A stretch of DNA of 64,000 bases. It comes from UBA1081 sp045535305. GTDB lineage: Bacteria; Bacillota; Clostridia; Oscillospirales; Acutalibacteraceae. How positions within the stretch are numbered: position 1 is the stretch's first letter; every line of letters begins with the position of its first letter. Below the pieces are notes generated by a model. It had not been told where the DNA came from, did no database searches, and worked only from the letters and a program-made list of their open reading frames with translations. The position numbers were made by a program, and so were the translations under genes. The stretch spans positions 1-64,000 of the forward strand of contig JAZSLJ010000034.1 of NCBI GenBank assembly GCA_045535305.1, in the 5' to 3' direction. Shown piece after piece: positions 15,383 through 24,645 of the stretch.

Positions 15383-17743
15383 TTATTCTGAACGAAGTGC
15401 CGCTACAGGATCTTTCTTTGCAGCCATTTTTGCGGGAATTGAACCGCCTGCAACTGTAAGAGCAACGCTGATAACAACGAGTCCGAATGCATAAAGAGGA
15501 TTAAGCACCGCAACATTGGGAAGCTCGGTAATATGATAGATAACCGCATTGATGGGTATTGTAAGAAGATATGCAATACCTATTGCCAACGCACCCGATG
15601 CAATACCTATAATAAATGTTTCAGCATTGAATACACGTGTGATATCTTTCTTTCTTGCACCCAACGCTCTGAGAACACCGATTTCCTTTGTTCTTTCAAG
15701 CACGGAAATGTAGGTGATAATTGCAATCATAATAAGTGAAACAACAAGAGAAATTGAAGCGAATGCAACAAGAACGATTGTAACAGCGTTCATAATACTG
15801 CCTGTAAGCTCTGTGATTGTTTCGGACATATCAGTATAAATTATTTTATGCTCATCATCAGCAGCTTCGTTATAAGCGTCAAGGTACTCAAGCACTTTTT
15901 CCTTCTCGTCAAAGTTTTCGGGGTAAAGGAAAATTGCAAAAGGCTCGCTACTGCCGCCGTAACGGCGTACAAGACCTTCTCTTGTATTATCGTCAACGGG
16001 AGACATGGGGCTTGTGGGTGTAACATCGATATCGGATGCGAGAATATCCTTCATCATCTGTGAATCGGTGTTAAGGTCAATAACAGCCTGCACAAGCTCA
16101 TCGCTGTATGCAATACCCTCACCCAGAAGACCAATCTGCTGATCTGCTTTAAGCCTTAAAATACCGCAGATTTTAATGGTGATGTTATCCTCGTTATCGT
16201 ACAGTGCGTTGTAATCGGAATTCTGAATGTAAATGCCGTATTCTGACTTGGTGTAGAAAACATCATTACCTACAAGCTTGTATTCTGTGCCGACGATATT
16301 GCTGAAATCAATCGTATCACCTGAAACATCAAAACCGAGATTTGCCATTGTATCTCTGTTTACGGTATGGTCAGCATCGACGATAAACACAACCTCATAA
16401 ATATTTTCGGGCATTCTGCCTTCAACAACATCATAATATGTTTCAAGGTAAGAAGTTGAGTTTTCGCCTACTGTTTCGGGATAGGAAGAAAGACCAACAC
16501 TGCTCATACTGAAACCTGATGCGTCCATCATACCGCTGAGTCCGGATGCAAGAGTATACCAGCCCGCATTACCGTTTGCGTTCTTTTTAAGAACGTTCAT
16601 TGTAACTGCACGGCTGTAACCGATACTGCTGCATATTGCAGGGTCAATATCTTTAAGATATTTCATGAAATCATCGTCAAACAGGTTCATATGAACAACT
16701 GTTTCGGGGTTTACGTCTTTAAGAGTAACATAATGGGTATCTGCATACTCTCTTTCGCCCGAAAGCATATCCTTCATCTGCTCTCTGTTTTCTTCCATAA
16801 GCTCTTCGTCCATAACCGTTGCGGACTGAGCAATAAATACGGGGAATTCACTCAAAGCGTTGCTCTGATACTTATCAATCTGTATCTGGAAACCGTCAGA
16901 AAGGCTTAAAATAAGCGCAATACCTATAATACCGATACTCGATGCCAATGCGGTAAGGAAGGTTCTGCCCTTTTTGGTTGAGATGTTTCTGCCCGAAAGT
17001 TTAAGCGCAGTTTTATAGCTCATACTTGTCTTTTTAAGCTCGTATGAAGAATCCGACTCAACGTCATCGTAAGGATTTGTGTCCCCTATAACGTTGCCGT
17101 CTTCAAAGCTTACGATACGGTCTGCATATTCCTCGGCAAGTTGAGGGTTATGTGTAACCATAATAACAAGCTTATCGTCTGAAATTTCTTTGATAAGGTC
17201 CATAATCTGACGGCTTGTTTTCTTATCGAGTGCGCCTGTAGGCTCGTCAGCAAGGATAATATCCGGGTCGTTAGCCAAAGCTCTTGCAATAGCAACTCTC
17301 TGCATCTGACCGCCGGAAAGCTGATTGGGCTTTTTATGCACGTGGTCTTTAAGACCTACTCTTTCAAGAGCATCAAGTGCTTTCTGCTTTTTCTGTTCAT
17401 CGGAAACACCCGAAAGTGTCATACCCATTTCAACGTTATCCATTATACTCAGATGTGTGATAAGGTTGTAGCTCTGGAAAATGAAGCCTATACTGTTATT
17501 GCGGTATGAATCCCAATCGGAATCGGAAAAATCCTTGGTGGTTTTGCCGTTGATAACAAGATCACCGTCATCATACTTATCAAGACCGCCTATAACGTTA
17601 AGAAAAGTTGTTTTTCCCGAACCGCTGGGTCCGAGAATGGCAACAAACTCATTACGGCGGAAGTTAACACTTACACCGTCGAGAGCCTTTTGTGTAAAGT
17701 CGCCTGTTGTGTAGCTTTTTGATATATTCTTTATCTGAAGCAT
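15383..17743 (-). CDS. ABC transporter, ATPase fused to FtsX-type permease
   Basis: The 786-aa single chain combines an ATPase (residues 1-225: Walker A GPSGSGKT 38-45, signature LSGGQ 142-146, Walker B IILADEPTG) with a permease. The permease has one transmembrane helix near residue 270, a large extracytoplasmic domain of about 330 residues, then three helices with the FtsX motif (SVLERTKEIGVLRALGARKKDI) and a final VAALRSE. MacB-like systems of this form do mechanical work on periplasmic or surface substrates, such as peptide or antibiotic export, rather than classical transport. GGGGGAGA precedes the ATG. No sensor kinase gene is nearby, and the substrate is unknown. Confidence 0.92.
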   Translation of the reverse strand: MLQIKNISKSYTTGDFTQKALDGVSVNFRRNEFVAILGPSGSGKTTFLNVIGGLDKYDDGDLVINGKTTKDFSDSDWDSYRNNSIGFIFQSYNLITHLSIMDNVEMGMTLSGVSDEQKKQKALDALERVGLKDHVHKKPNQLSGGQMQRVAIARALANDPDIILADEPTGALDKKTSRQIMDLIKEISDDKLVIMVTHNPQLAEEYADRIVSFEDGNVIGDTNPYDDVESDSSYELKKTSMSYKTALKLSGRNISTKKGRTFLTALASSIGIIGIALILSLSDGFQIQIDKYQSNALSEFPVFIAQSATVMDEELMEENREQMKDMLSGEREYADTHYVTLKDVNPETVVHMNLFDDDFMKYLKDIDPAICSSIGYSRAVTMNVLKKNANGNAGWYTLASGLSGMMDASGFSMSSVGLSSYPETVGENSTSYLETYYDVVEGRMPENIYEVVFIVDADHTVNRDTMANLGFDVSGDTIDFSNIVGTEYKLVGNDVFYTKSEYGIYIQNSDYNALYDNEDNITIKICGILRLKADQQIGLLGEGIAYSDELVQAVIDLNTDSQMMKDILASDIDVTPTSPMSPVDDNTREGLVRRYGGSSEPFAIFLYPENFDEKEKVLEYLDAYNEAADDEHKIIYTDMSETITELTGSIMNAVTIVLVAFASISLVVSLIMIAIITYISVLERTKEIGVLRALGARKKDITRVFNAETFIIGIASGALAIGIAYLLTIPINAVIYHITELPNVAVLNPLYAFGLVVISVALTVAGGSIPAKMAAKKDPVAALRSE

Positions 17744-17817
17744 ATACTCTCCCCCTTATAATTATTTTACCGATTAATAATATAACGCCTTTTTTAACTG
17801 AATATAAACAATATAAC

Positions 17818-17846
17818 TTGAAATTTAATTTCATATATCGTACAAT
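17818..17846 (+). promoter_or_regulatory. promoter of GtaA-like gene
   Basis: TTGAAA (17818-17823), 17 bp, TACAAT (17841-17846), 28 bases before the start at 17875. Confidence 0.65.
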
Positions 17847-17874
17847 TAAAAAAAGAATAAAAAGGACTGATTTT

Positions 17875-19734
17875 ATGCAAATGAGAATGCCCTCCATACC
17901 GCTTATTACGGTTGACCCGTATTTTTCGGTCTGGACAGACAATATTAACAGGCACACACCCACCCATTGGACAGCAAGCGATAATACCGTACTCGGTACG
18001 GTTAATATTGACGGCGAAACATACCGTTTTCTCGGCGACAGCGATGACAATGAATTAACTCTTACATCAATTGATGCAGACGCATTTTCAACTACCGCTG
18101 TATATGAATGTGCGGGTATCCGTCTTACTGCAAAGTTCACATCACCTATGCTTGTAACGGATTTGTATTATGCATCACGCCCCGTATCATATCTTAAGCT
18201 TTCATACGAGTCTGTTGACGGCAAAAGCCATAATGTAACGGCAAAGCTCTCTTTCAGCGAGGAGCTTGTGCTTAACAAAGCAGGTGAAGGACGCGCTTAT
18301 TCTAAGGATGTTGCAATTCAAGGAATTTCATGCATCAAAATGGGCAGCGGCGCACAAAAAGTTTTGTGGCGTTGCGGTGATGATGTCCGCATAGATTGGG
18401 GATATTTTTATCTTGCAGTCAACGGCGAAGCAGAAACAGGCAACGAAGTAATTGACGATTTATATGCAGTATATGCTCAAACAAGCCTTAAGGATGACGC
18501 TCTTTTCATTTTTGCCTATGACGATATTGAGAGTATGGTATATTTCGGCAAAAACTTAAAGGCTTATTGGAAAAAGGACGGCAAAACAATAGAAGAAGCA
18601 ATAAAAGAAGCCGCAGATGAATATGATGAGCTTCTTTGTAAGTGTAATGATTTTTCCGAAACTCTCAAAAAAGATGCCGAAGCAAAAGGCGGCAAAAAAT
18701 ATGCAGAGCTTCTGCTTCTTGCTTACCGTCAGGTTATGGCGGCTCACAAGCTGGTAGCAGACGAAAACGGCAACAATCTTTATATTTCAAAGGAATGTTT
18801 CTCCAACGGCTGTGCCGCTACTGTAGACGTTACATATCCCAGTGCTCCAATGTATCTTTTATATAATACAGAGCTTCTTAAGGGTATGCTTCGTCCCATA
18901 TTCCGCTATTCAAACACAAAAGAATGGATTTTTGACTTTGCACCCCACGATGCCGGCTGTTATCCCTTTGTAAACGGTCAGGTTTACGGCGATAATGCAT
19001 TAAAATACCAGATGCCCGTGGAAGAATGCGGAAATATGATAATTCTTGTTGCCGCAATATGCGAAAAAGAAAACGACTATTCATTTGCTCTTGAAAACAT
19101 TGAACTGCTTGATAAATGGAGCAAATACCTTATCAAATACGGCAAAGACCCCGAACATCAGCTTTGCACCGATGATTTTGCAGGACATCTTTCACACAAC
19201 TGCAACTTGTCCCTTAAAGCAATAATGGGTATGACAGGCTTTGCAAGAATTCTTAAAAACACAGGCAGAGCAGATGAAGCCGAAGAGCTTTTAAGCAAAG
19301 CAAAAGAATATGCCGATTCCTTTATTGCAAACGCAAAGAACAGCGACGGCAGTTACCGTCTTGCTTATGACAGAGAAGATACTTTCAGCTTAAAATACAA
19401 CGCAGTATGGGATAAACTGTGGAAAACAAATCTTTTACCTGCAGATTTCTTCAGCGGTGAAATTGAAAGATACAAAAAAGAGATTCTGCCTTACGGTGTA
19501 CCTCTTGACAGCCGCGAAAAATATACAAAGTCCGACTGGCTCATATGGGCAGCCTGTCTTGCCGACAAAAAAGAGGATTTTGAACTTTTTGCAGACATTC
19601 TCTGGAATGCATACAACACAATGAGAACAAGAGTGCCTATGACCGACTGGTATTATGCAGACACATCCGAAATGGTAGGCTTCAGACACCGTACAGTTCA
19701 GGGCGGATTGTTCATAAAGCTTTTGTTTGAATAA
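17875..19734 (+). CDS. glutaminase-like protein of the GtaA/DUF4965 family
   Basis: The 619-aa product begins MQMRMPSIPLITVDPYFSVW after AAAGGACTG. The opening PLITVDPYFSVW...THWTAS...GTVNIDGETYRFLG is the N-terminal signature of the family that includes fungal and Bacteroidetes secreted glutaminase A (DUF4964, DUF5127, DUF4965, DUF1793). The central part is an alpha/alpha-barrel-like region (residues 280-600) with SNGCAATVDVTYPSAPMYLLYN and FAPHDAGCYPFVNGQ. No signal peptide is present, unlike the characterised secreted members, so it may act in the cytoplasm, perhaps on a glycan or an amide. The reading frame continues upstream to 17707 but without a ribosome binding site. Confidence 0.72.
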   Translation: MQMRMPSIPLITVDPYFSVWTDNINRHTPTHWTASDNTVLGTVNIDGETYRFLGDSDDNELTLTSIDADAFSTTAVYECAGIRLTAKFTSPMLVTDLYYASRPVSYLKLSYESVDGKSHNVTAKLSFSEELVLNKAGEGRAYSKDVAIQGISCIKMGSGAQKVLWRCGDDVRIDWGYFYLAVNGEAETGNEVIDDLYAVYAQTSLKDDALFIFAYDDIESMVYFGKNLKAYWKKDGKTIEEAIKEAADEYDELLCKCNDFSETLKKDAEAKGGKKYAELLLLAYRQVMAAHKLVADENGNNLYISKECFSNGCAATVDVTYPSAPMYLLYNTELLKGMLRPIFRYSNTKEWIFDFAPHDAGCYPFVNGQVYGDNALKYQMPVEECGNMIILVAAICEKENDYSFALENIELLDKWSKYLIKYGKDPEHQLCTDDFAGHLSHNCNLSLKAIMGMTGFARILKNTGRADEAEELLSKAKEYADSFIANAKNSDGSYRLAYDREDTFSLKYNAVWDKLWKTNLLPADFFSGEIERYKKEILPYGVPLDSREKYTKSDWLIWAACLADKKEDFELFADILWNAYNTMRTRVPMTDWYYADTSEMVGFRHRTVQGGLFIKLLFE

Positions 19735-19743
19735 AAAACACAG

Positions 19744-19769
19744 ACCACCGGTTTTTCCGGTGGTTTTTG
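19744..19769 (+). terminator. terminator of GtaA-like gene
   Basis: ACCACCGG, TTTTT loop, CCGGTGGT, then TTTT. The stem is identical to the terminator at 5011. Confidence 0.9.
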
Positions 19770-19773
19770 CGTT

Positions 19774-19810
19774 AAACAATAATTTATCGCACAGCGATAA
19801 ATTATTGTTT
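19774..19810. repeat. palindromic element 6, minimal 37-bp form
   Basis: AAACAATAATTTA (19774-19786), TCGC, ACA, GCGA, TAAATTATTGTTT (19798-19810): the same 13-bp ends as the 123-169 bp elements but with only a 3-base loop between the extended arms. It could be the core or a deletion remnant of the family. Confidence 0.85.
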
Positions 19811-19841
19811 ATAATTTCTCTCTTATTATAAATCCCATTGA

Positions 19842-19872
19842 AAAATGCCGCCTCGGGGTTAACCGAAGCGGC
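19842..19872 (-). terminator. terminator of large dockerin protein gene
   Basis: Minus-strand stem GCCGCTTCGG (19872-19863) with CCGAGGCGGC (19856-19847), one mismatch, followed by ATTTTT. Confidence 0.75.
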
Positions 19873-19894
19873 AAAATTTATTTTGATTTACTTA

Positions 19895-22333
19895 TTAATC
19901 AAGATTTTCAAATGATGTAATAAGCTGTGCGGAGTAACGGAGAACATGACGAGCGTCTGCTGCTGTAATCTGACCGTTTTTATCAACGTCTGCTGCAGGA
20001 ATATACTTGTCTTCAAGAAGCTCAAGCTGTGCTGAATGACGAAGAACTGAACGTGCGTCTGCTGCTGTAATTTCATTATCACCTGTTACATCGCCGAGAA
20101 CATAATCGGGCTTGGGATCTTCGGGTTTGGGATCTTCAGGCTTAGGATCTTCGGGCTTGGGTGTTACGGGATCTTTCACGCCTGTTGCAGGTGTAACAGT
20201 AACAGCTATATAATGTCCGTTTGATTTACAGTATGTGCCCTTGTAGCCGTCGTGAGTTGCAGTTGCAGCCTTTGTAAAGGTTGCTGTATCTTCACATTCA
20301 TGCTCAAAGAGTGAGAAAAGAAGATTATCTACAAGGTCAATAACGCCTTTGATAACTGACTTATTGAAAAGACTTTCGGGATCGTCATTTGTTGCAAGAA
20401 CGTTTGCAAATCCTGCGAAATCACATTCAAGAAGGCTGGGAACTACTTTGCCGATGAAAAGATTGTAAGTATCAACAACAAATGTTTCGTCGCCGCAATC
20501 ATTGATGAAATTAAGAGCAAAGAGCTCGTTGATAACAACATTGAGTTTGTACCAGGGGCCGTAACCGTCAGCTTTGCCGATTTCGATTGAAAGCTCATCA
20601 GCAACTGCAGGAAGACCTGCTACGTAACCGATTGCCCAGTCAACGATATCTTCAAAGATACCTTCCCAGTTGTCAGCATTTGATGTTGCATAGCCAACAC
20701 CTGCTCTTTCAAGCCAGTAATCAGCTACTTCCATAGCCATTGTGCCCATTGTGTCAACCCATGCTGTGTACTCAAGTTCTTTGATTGTGCCGTCAGCGTT
20801 AAGAACAAGGTTCTTATAATCTGTTGTGAATGCACATTCTTCGGGCTGTACCATGTAGTAATCGATTGCATAATATGCTGCGTAAAGAAGAAGATTGTCA
20901 AGTGAATCTGCATCTTCGGGAACCTGTACACCAAGGAGTGAAGGAATAAGAAGATTTGCAACCTCTACAAGCATAGCTTCAAGATCCATACCTTTAAGTT
21001 TATCTGCTGTGAAGGAGCTGAAATCGTAAGAGAATTTTTCACCGTCGATTGTGAACTCAAGCTTACCGCCGTTGTATGTAGAAAGAGTCTTGAGAACATA
21101 GCTGAAGAAGGATGTAAGGTTAGCGGTGATATTTTCGTTGCCGCCCTTCTTGAGTGCAAGCTCTTTAGCTACTGCGGGCTGAACAAGCTCTTCGATAATG
21201 CCGCATACAAGGTTGTTGAGGCCTTCGAAAATACCTGTCTGTGCAAGAGATGTGAAATTAAAGTCAGAAACTTCAAATTCATAGTTAAGATTAAGGATGT
21301 TTTTAAGAATTGCAAGGTCTGCATTGTCATTTACAAGATCGTTAAGCATCTGCTTAAGGTCATTGTTAAGAGGTTCAAGAGCAAATGATGCGATAACATA
21401 ATCGCCGTATTTGCCGAGAATCTGGTTAAGAGTCATCTTTGAAACTTCTGTTGCTGTTGCCTTATCAACATCTTCACCTGTGATAAGCTTAACAAGAGCA
21501 ACTGCAAGAAGCTCGTCGCTTGTGAACTTTGCATATGCTGAATCTGCAAAAGCGGGGTCTTCATCATTTGCAATAAGCTCATCATAAAGAAGCTCATTGA
21601 TCATGCCTTTAAGATTCTTCATCATATCATTGAGCTCTTTTACATCAAAAGCACTCTTGAGAAGGTTGCCGATGCCGCCGAGTGAAACCTCACCCATAAT
21701 AACGGTTTTGATAACGCCTGTGTTATCTGCAAGCCATTTGATAAGGGACTTAACGATGTCAAGGTCGCCGTCTTTACGCTGTTTTGCCTGTACCTTGCTG
21801 CCGCCTGATTTTACAAGAGCAGAATTTTTGAAATTATACAATGTACCCCAACGTGCCTGGTCCTTGTTAAATACTGAAATAGCATTTGCAAGTGTTGCAA
21901 GAATACCGTCAACGGAGTTGAGGTCAAGCGCACCGATATAGCCTTTGAGAATACCCATTACAAATTCCATTGTGCTGTCGCTTGCAAGCTGACTGTTAAG
22001 GTCTGTTTCTGCAAGGAATTCATCAAGGTAGTCAAGAAGAACTGTTGCAAGCTCTTCATCTGTTGCTGTTGCAACATCAACACCCGATTCATCAGCCTGG
22101 TCTTTAAGCTGGTCAAGCATAAAAACGAAATTGAAAATTGTGGGAATAAGAACGTCTTTCCTGTTATCAAGATCTTTAAGTAATGTTTCTGCAACAACAG
22201 CAAGATTCTCATTAGCAAGATAATCGTCAAGTGAAGATATATCTTCTGCTGTAGCAAATGCTGTCATCGGAATGCAGGAAAAAGCCATTACAAGTGCAAG
22301 AATAACACTTAAGATTTTGGTGGTTTTTTTCAT
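19895..22333 (-). CDS. large secreted dockerin protein, unknown main domain
   Basis: The 812-aa protein has a signal peptide (cleavage near TAFATAED, residue 27) and a long alpha-helical, Asp/Leu-rich region of about 650 residues I cannot assign. Then come a short beta segment (TATHDGYKGTYCKSNGHYI), a PKPEDPKPEDPKPEDPKP linker and a C-terminal type I dockerin with two calcium loops (GDVTGDNEITAADAR and ADVDKNGQITAADAR). The dockerin should tether it to a cohesin. AAAGGAT precedes the ATG. TTGACA at 22433-22428 with a poor TATCCT 17 bp on is the only promoter candidate. Structural or carbohydrate-binding roles are possible, but no catalytic motif is seen. Confidence 0.8.
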   Translation of the reverse strand: MKKTTKILSVILALVMAFSCIPMTAFATAEDISSLDDYLANENLAVVAETLLKDLDNRKDVLIPTIFNFVFMLDQLKDQADESGVDVATATDEELATVLLDYLDEFLAETDLNSQLASDSTMEFVMGILKGYIGALDLNSVDGILATLANAISVFNKDQARWGTLYNFKNSALVKSGGSKVQAKQRKDGDLDIVKSLIKWLADNTGVIKTVIMGEVSLGGIGNLLKSAFDVKELNDMMKNLKGMINELLYDELIANDEDPAFADSAYAKFTSDELLAVALVKLITGEDVDKATATEVSKMTLNQILGKYGDYVIASFALEPLNNDLKQMLNDLVNDNADLAILKNILNLNYEFEVSDFNFTSLAQTGIFEGLNNLVCGIIEELVQPAVAKELALKKGGNENITANLTSFFSYVLKTLSTYNGGKLEFTIDGEKFSYDFSSFTADKLKGMDLEAMLVEVANLLIPSLLGVQVPEDADSLDNLLLYAAYYAIDYYMVQPEECAFTTDYKNLVLNADGTIKELEYTAWVDTMGTMAMEVADYWLERAGVGYATSNADNWEGIFEDIVDWAIGYVAGLPAVADELSIEIGKADGYGPWYKLNVVINELFALNFINDCGDETFVVDTYNLFIGKVVPSLLECDFAGFANVLATNDDPESLFNKSVIKGVIDLVDNLLFSLFEHECEDTATFTKAATATHDGYKGTYCKSNGHYIAVTVTPATGVKDPVTPKPEDPKPEDPKPEDPKPDYVLGDVTGDNEITAADARSVLRHSAQLELLEDKYIPAADVDKNGQITAADARHVLRYSAQLITSFENLD

Positions 22334-22607
22334 TTGTAAACCGATCCTTTCTTTCGGCTTTGTGCCGGTTTTTTGATTCTGAGCATATGTATATGCACAT
22401 ATAAAGGATAATATAATTTGTTTTAAATGTCAAGTTTTAATAATATGTTAAATAATTCCTGAGCATTTTTTGTTTATTAGCACAAAAAACAATAAAATAT
22501 TTTGGTGCAAATTACAATCAAAAAACTTTTTACGACAATTTATAAAAAACTCTGTTTTGGTTAAAATGCAGAAAAATGAAAAATACGGAAAAAAACTTAA
22601 ATTTATG

Positions 22608-22636
22608 TTGAAATTATTGAGTCAAAGATATATAAT
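22608..22636 (+). promoter_or_regulatory. promoter of the purine salvage operon
   Basis: TTGAAA (22608-22613), 17 bp, TATAAT (22631-22636). The leader is only about 20 nt, which excludes a xanthine or guanine riboswitch downstream of this promoter. The preceding stretch from 22434 is A/T-rich without other features. Confidence 0.75.
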
Positions 22637-22665
22637 ATTTTTGTTAATTAAAAGAGGTGATTTTT

Positions 22666-23238
22666 GTGAACAGTCTTCAGAAAAAAATTCTTTCCGACGG
22701 TAAGGTTCTGCCGGGCAATATCCTTAAAGTTGACGGTTTTCTTAATCATCAGATTGATATTTCTCTGCTCAAAGACATGGGCAAAGATTTTTATGAGCTT
22801 TTCAAAGATAAGAATATTACCAAAATCCTCACCATTGAGGCATCCGGTATAGCCATAGCCTGCTATACCGCCGAGCATTTTGACGTACCCGTTGTATTTG
22901 CAAAAAAGGGTCAGCACAAAAATATCGGTAATGATGTCTACACGGCGGAGGTTTTTTCTTACACAAAAGGTACATCTTACAATGTAACGGTTTCAAAGCT
23001 TTACCTCAACCCCGGCGACAGAGTGCTTGTTATTGACGACTTTCTTGCAAACGGACAGGCTGTGCTCGGCCTTAAAAAAATCGTGGAAGACGCGGGAGCT
23101 GTCCTTTGCGGAGCAGGTATTGCAATAACAAAGGCATTCCAGACAGGCGAAAAGCTGCTTATTGACGCAGGTATCGACGTTAAATCCCTTGCGGCAATCG
23201 AATCAATGGAAAACGGTACTCTCGTTTTCCGCAATTAA
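22666..23238 (+). CDS. xpt: xanthine phosphoribosyltransferase
   Basis: Xpt makes XMP from xanthine and PRPP. The 190-aa protein aligns in pattern with Bacillus Xpt: KILSDGKVLPGNILKVDGFLNHQID near the start, the PRPP motif VLVIDDFLANGQA, and the base-specificity segment near KKGQHKN. I chose GTG at 22666, seven bases after AGAGGTGA; an upstream GTG at 22657 lies inside that ribosome binding site. First gene of an operon with a nucleoside ABC importer. Confidence 0.93.
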   Translation: MNSLQKKILSDGKVLPGNILKVDGFLNHQIDISLLKDMGKDFYELFKDKNITKILTIEASGIAIACYTAEHFDVPVVFAKKGQHKNIGNDVYTAEVFSYTKGTSYNVTVSKLYLNPGDRVLVIDDFLANGQAVLGLKKIVEDAGAVLCGAGIAITKAFQTGEKLLIDAGIDVKSLAAIESMENGTLVFRN

Positions 23239-23291
23239 TTCCGTATATGTAATTTTACATATAAATATTAAAGAAACAGGAGAAATCAGAC

Positions 23292-24533
23292 ATGAAAAAA
23301 CTTCTCGCAATCCTTCTTGCTCTTGTTATGGTGCTCTCATTTGCAGCTTGCACCAAGACACCCGGCAACGAAGACGAATCCACAGACGCAGATGCAAACA
23401 ATTCTGCATCAACTGAGTTGAAAGACGTTAAGGTTGGCTTTATCTTCCTTCACGACGAAAATTCAACATACGACAAAAACTTCATCGACGCAGCTAAAGC
23501 AGCTTGTGATGAAATGAATGTTGAATACGCTCAGAAAACACAGGTTCCCGAATCCAACAAATGTTATGACGCAGCAGTTGAACTTATCGAAGTTGACGGC
23601 TGTAACGTGATTTTTGCTGACTCATTCGGCCACGAATCTTTCCTTATCGACGCAGCTAAAAAGTATCCCGATGTACAGTTCTGCCACGCAACAGGTACAC
23701 AGGCTCACACAGCAGGTCTTGCTAACTTCCACAACGCATTTGCTTCCATTTACGAAGGCAGATTCCTTGCAGGTGTTGCTGCAGGTATGAAGCTTAACGA
23801 AATGATTGCTGACGGCAAAATCACTGCTGACAAGGCAAAGATGGGTTATGTTGGTGCTTTCACATTTGCTGAAGTTATCTCCGGTTACACATCTTTCTAC
23901 CTTGGCGCAAAATCAGTTTGCCCCACAGTAACAATGGACGTTAAGTTCACAGGTTCATGGTACAACGAACAGCTCGAAAAAGAAGCTGCACAGGCTCTTA
24001 TCAACGGCGGCTGCGTACTTATCAGCCAGCACGCTGACTCAATGGGTGCTCCCACAGCTTGTGAAACAGCAGGTGTTCCCAACGTTTCTTACAACGGTTC
24101 AACAATTGCTGCTTGTCCCAACACATTTATCGTTTCTTCCAGAATCAACTGGACACCTTACTTCAAGTATATGATTGAATGCGTACAGAAGGGCGACGCT
24201 ATCGCTGCTGACTGGACAGGTACAATAGAAACAGGTTCTGTTGTACTTACAGACGTTAACGAAGCTGTTGCTGCAGAAGGCACAGTTGCTAAGCTTGCAG
24301 AAGTTAAGGGCAAGCTCCTTGACGGTTCTCTCAACGTATTTGATACAGCTACATTCACAGTAGGCGGCAAAGCTGTTACATCATATATGGCAGACGTAGA
24401 TACTGATGCAGATTTTACAAAGGATACAGAAGTTGTTAAAGACGGCGTATTCTATGAGTCAAAGTTCCGTTCAGCTCCTTATTTCGATATGGAAATCGAC
24501 GGTATTACTCTTCTTGACAGAAACTACGGCTAA
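23292..24533 (+). CDS. BMP-family nucleoside-binding lipoprotein
   Basis: The 413-aa protein has a lipoprotein signal peptide with lipobox SFAAC (acylated C20), then a linker rich in D/E/N, then a basic-membrane-protein (PnrA/TmpC-like) fold: VGFIFLHDENSTYDKNFIDA, VIFADSFGHESFLIDAA and QFCHATGTQ. This family binds purine nucleosides, and in Gram-positives it feeds a two-permease ABC importer, as found directly downstream. AGGAG precedes the ATG by ten bases. It begins 53 bases after xpt. Its ligand is probably guanosine, inosine or xanthosine, given the neighbour xpt. Confidence 0.92.
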   Translation: MKKLLAILLALVMVLSFAACTKTPGNEDESTDADANNSASTELKDVKVGFIFLHDENSTYDKNFIDAAKAACDEMNVEYAQKTQVPESNKCYDAAVELIEVDGCNVIFADSFGHESFLIDAAKKYPDVQFCHATGTQAHTAGLANFHNAFASIYEGRFLAGVAAGMKLNEMIADGKITADKAKMGYVGAFTFAEVISGYTSFYLGAKSVCPTVTMDVKFTGSWYNEQLEKEAAQALINGGCVLISQHADSMGAPTACETAGVPNVSYNGSTIAACPNTFIVSSRINWTPYFKYMIECVQKGDAIAADWTGTIETGSVVLTDVNEAVAAEGTVAKLAEVKGKLLDGSLNVFDTATFTVGGKAVTSYMADVDTDADFTKDTEVVKDGVFYESKFRSAPYFDMEIDGITLLDRNYG

Positions 24534-24546
24534 TCAATAAACCTTG

Positions 24547-24578
24547 CAGTCTGAGGTGGGGTAACTCATCTCAGACTG
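24547..24578 (+). promoter_or_regulatory. intercistronic stem-loop after the BMP lipoprotein gene
   Basis: CAGTCTGAG (24547-24555) and CTCAGACTG (24570-24578) form a 9-bp perfect stem followed by ATTTTG, with no long T-run. In binding-protein transporter operons such hairpins stabilise or partly terminate the upstream message so that the lipoprotein is made in excess; here that is an inference. Confidence 0.65.
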
Positions 24579-24645
24579 ATTTTGAAGAAATTGCTGTATT
24601 AGCGTACAACCATTTCTTGAGAATAAACGGGAACGGGGTGTCTAT

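Noticed and set aside
5053..22333. A cellulosome locus
   Set aside because: Two dockerin proteins are present, but no scaffoldin or cohesin domain and no cellulase cluster are in the window; the dockerin genes are 13 kb apart.
22434..22656. Xanthine or guanine riboswitch upstream of xpt
   Set aside because: Transcription from the near-consensus promoter begins about 20 bases before the gene; the upstream DNA is plain A/T-rich.
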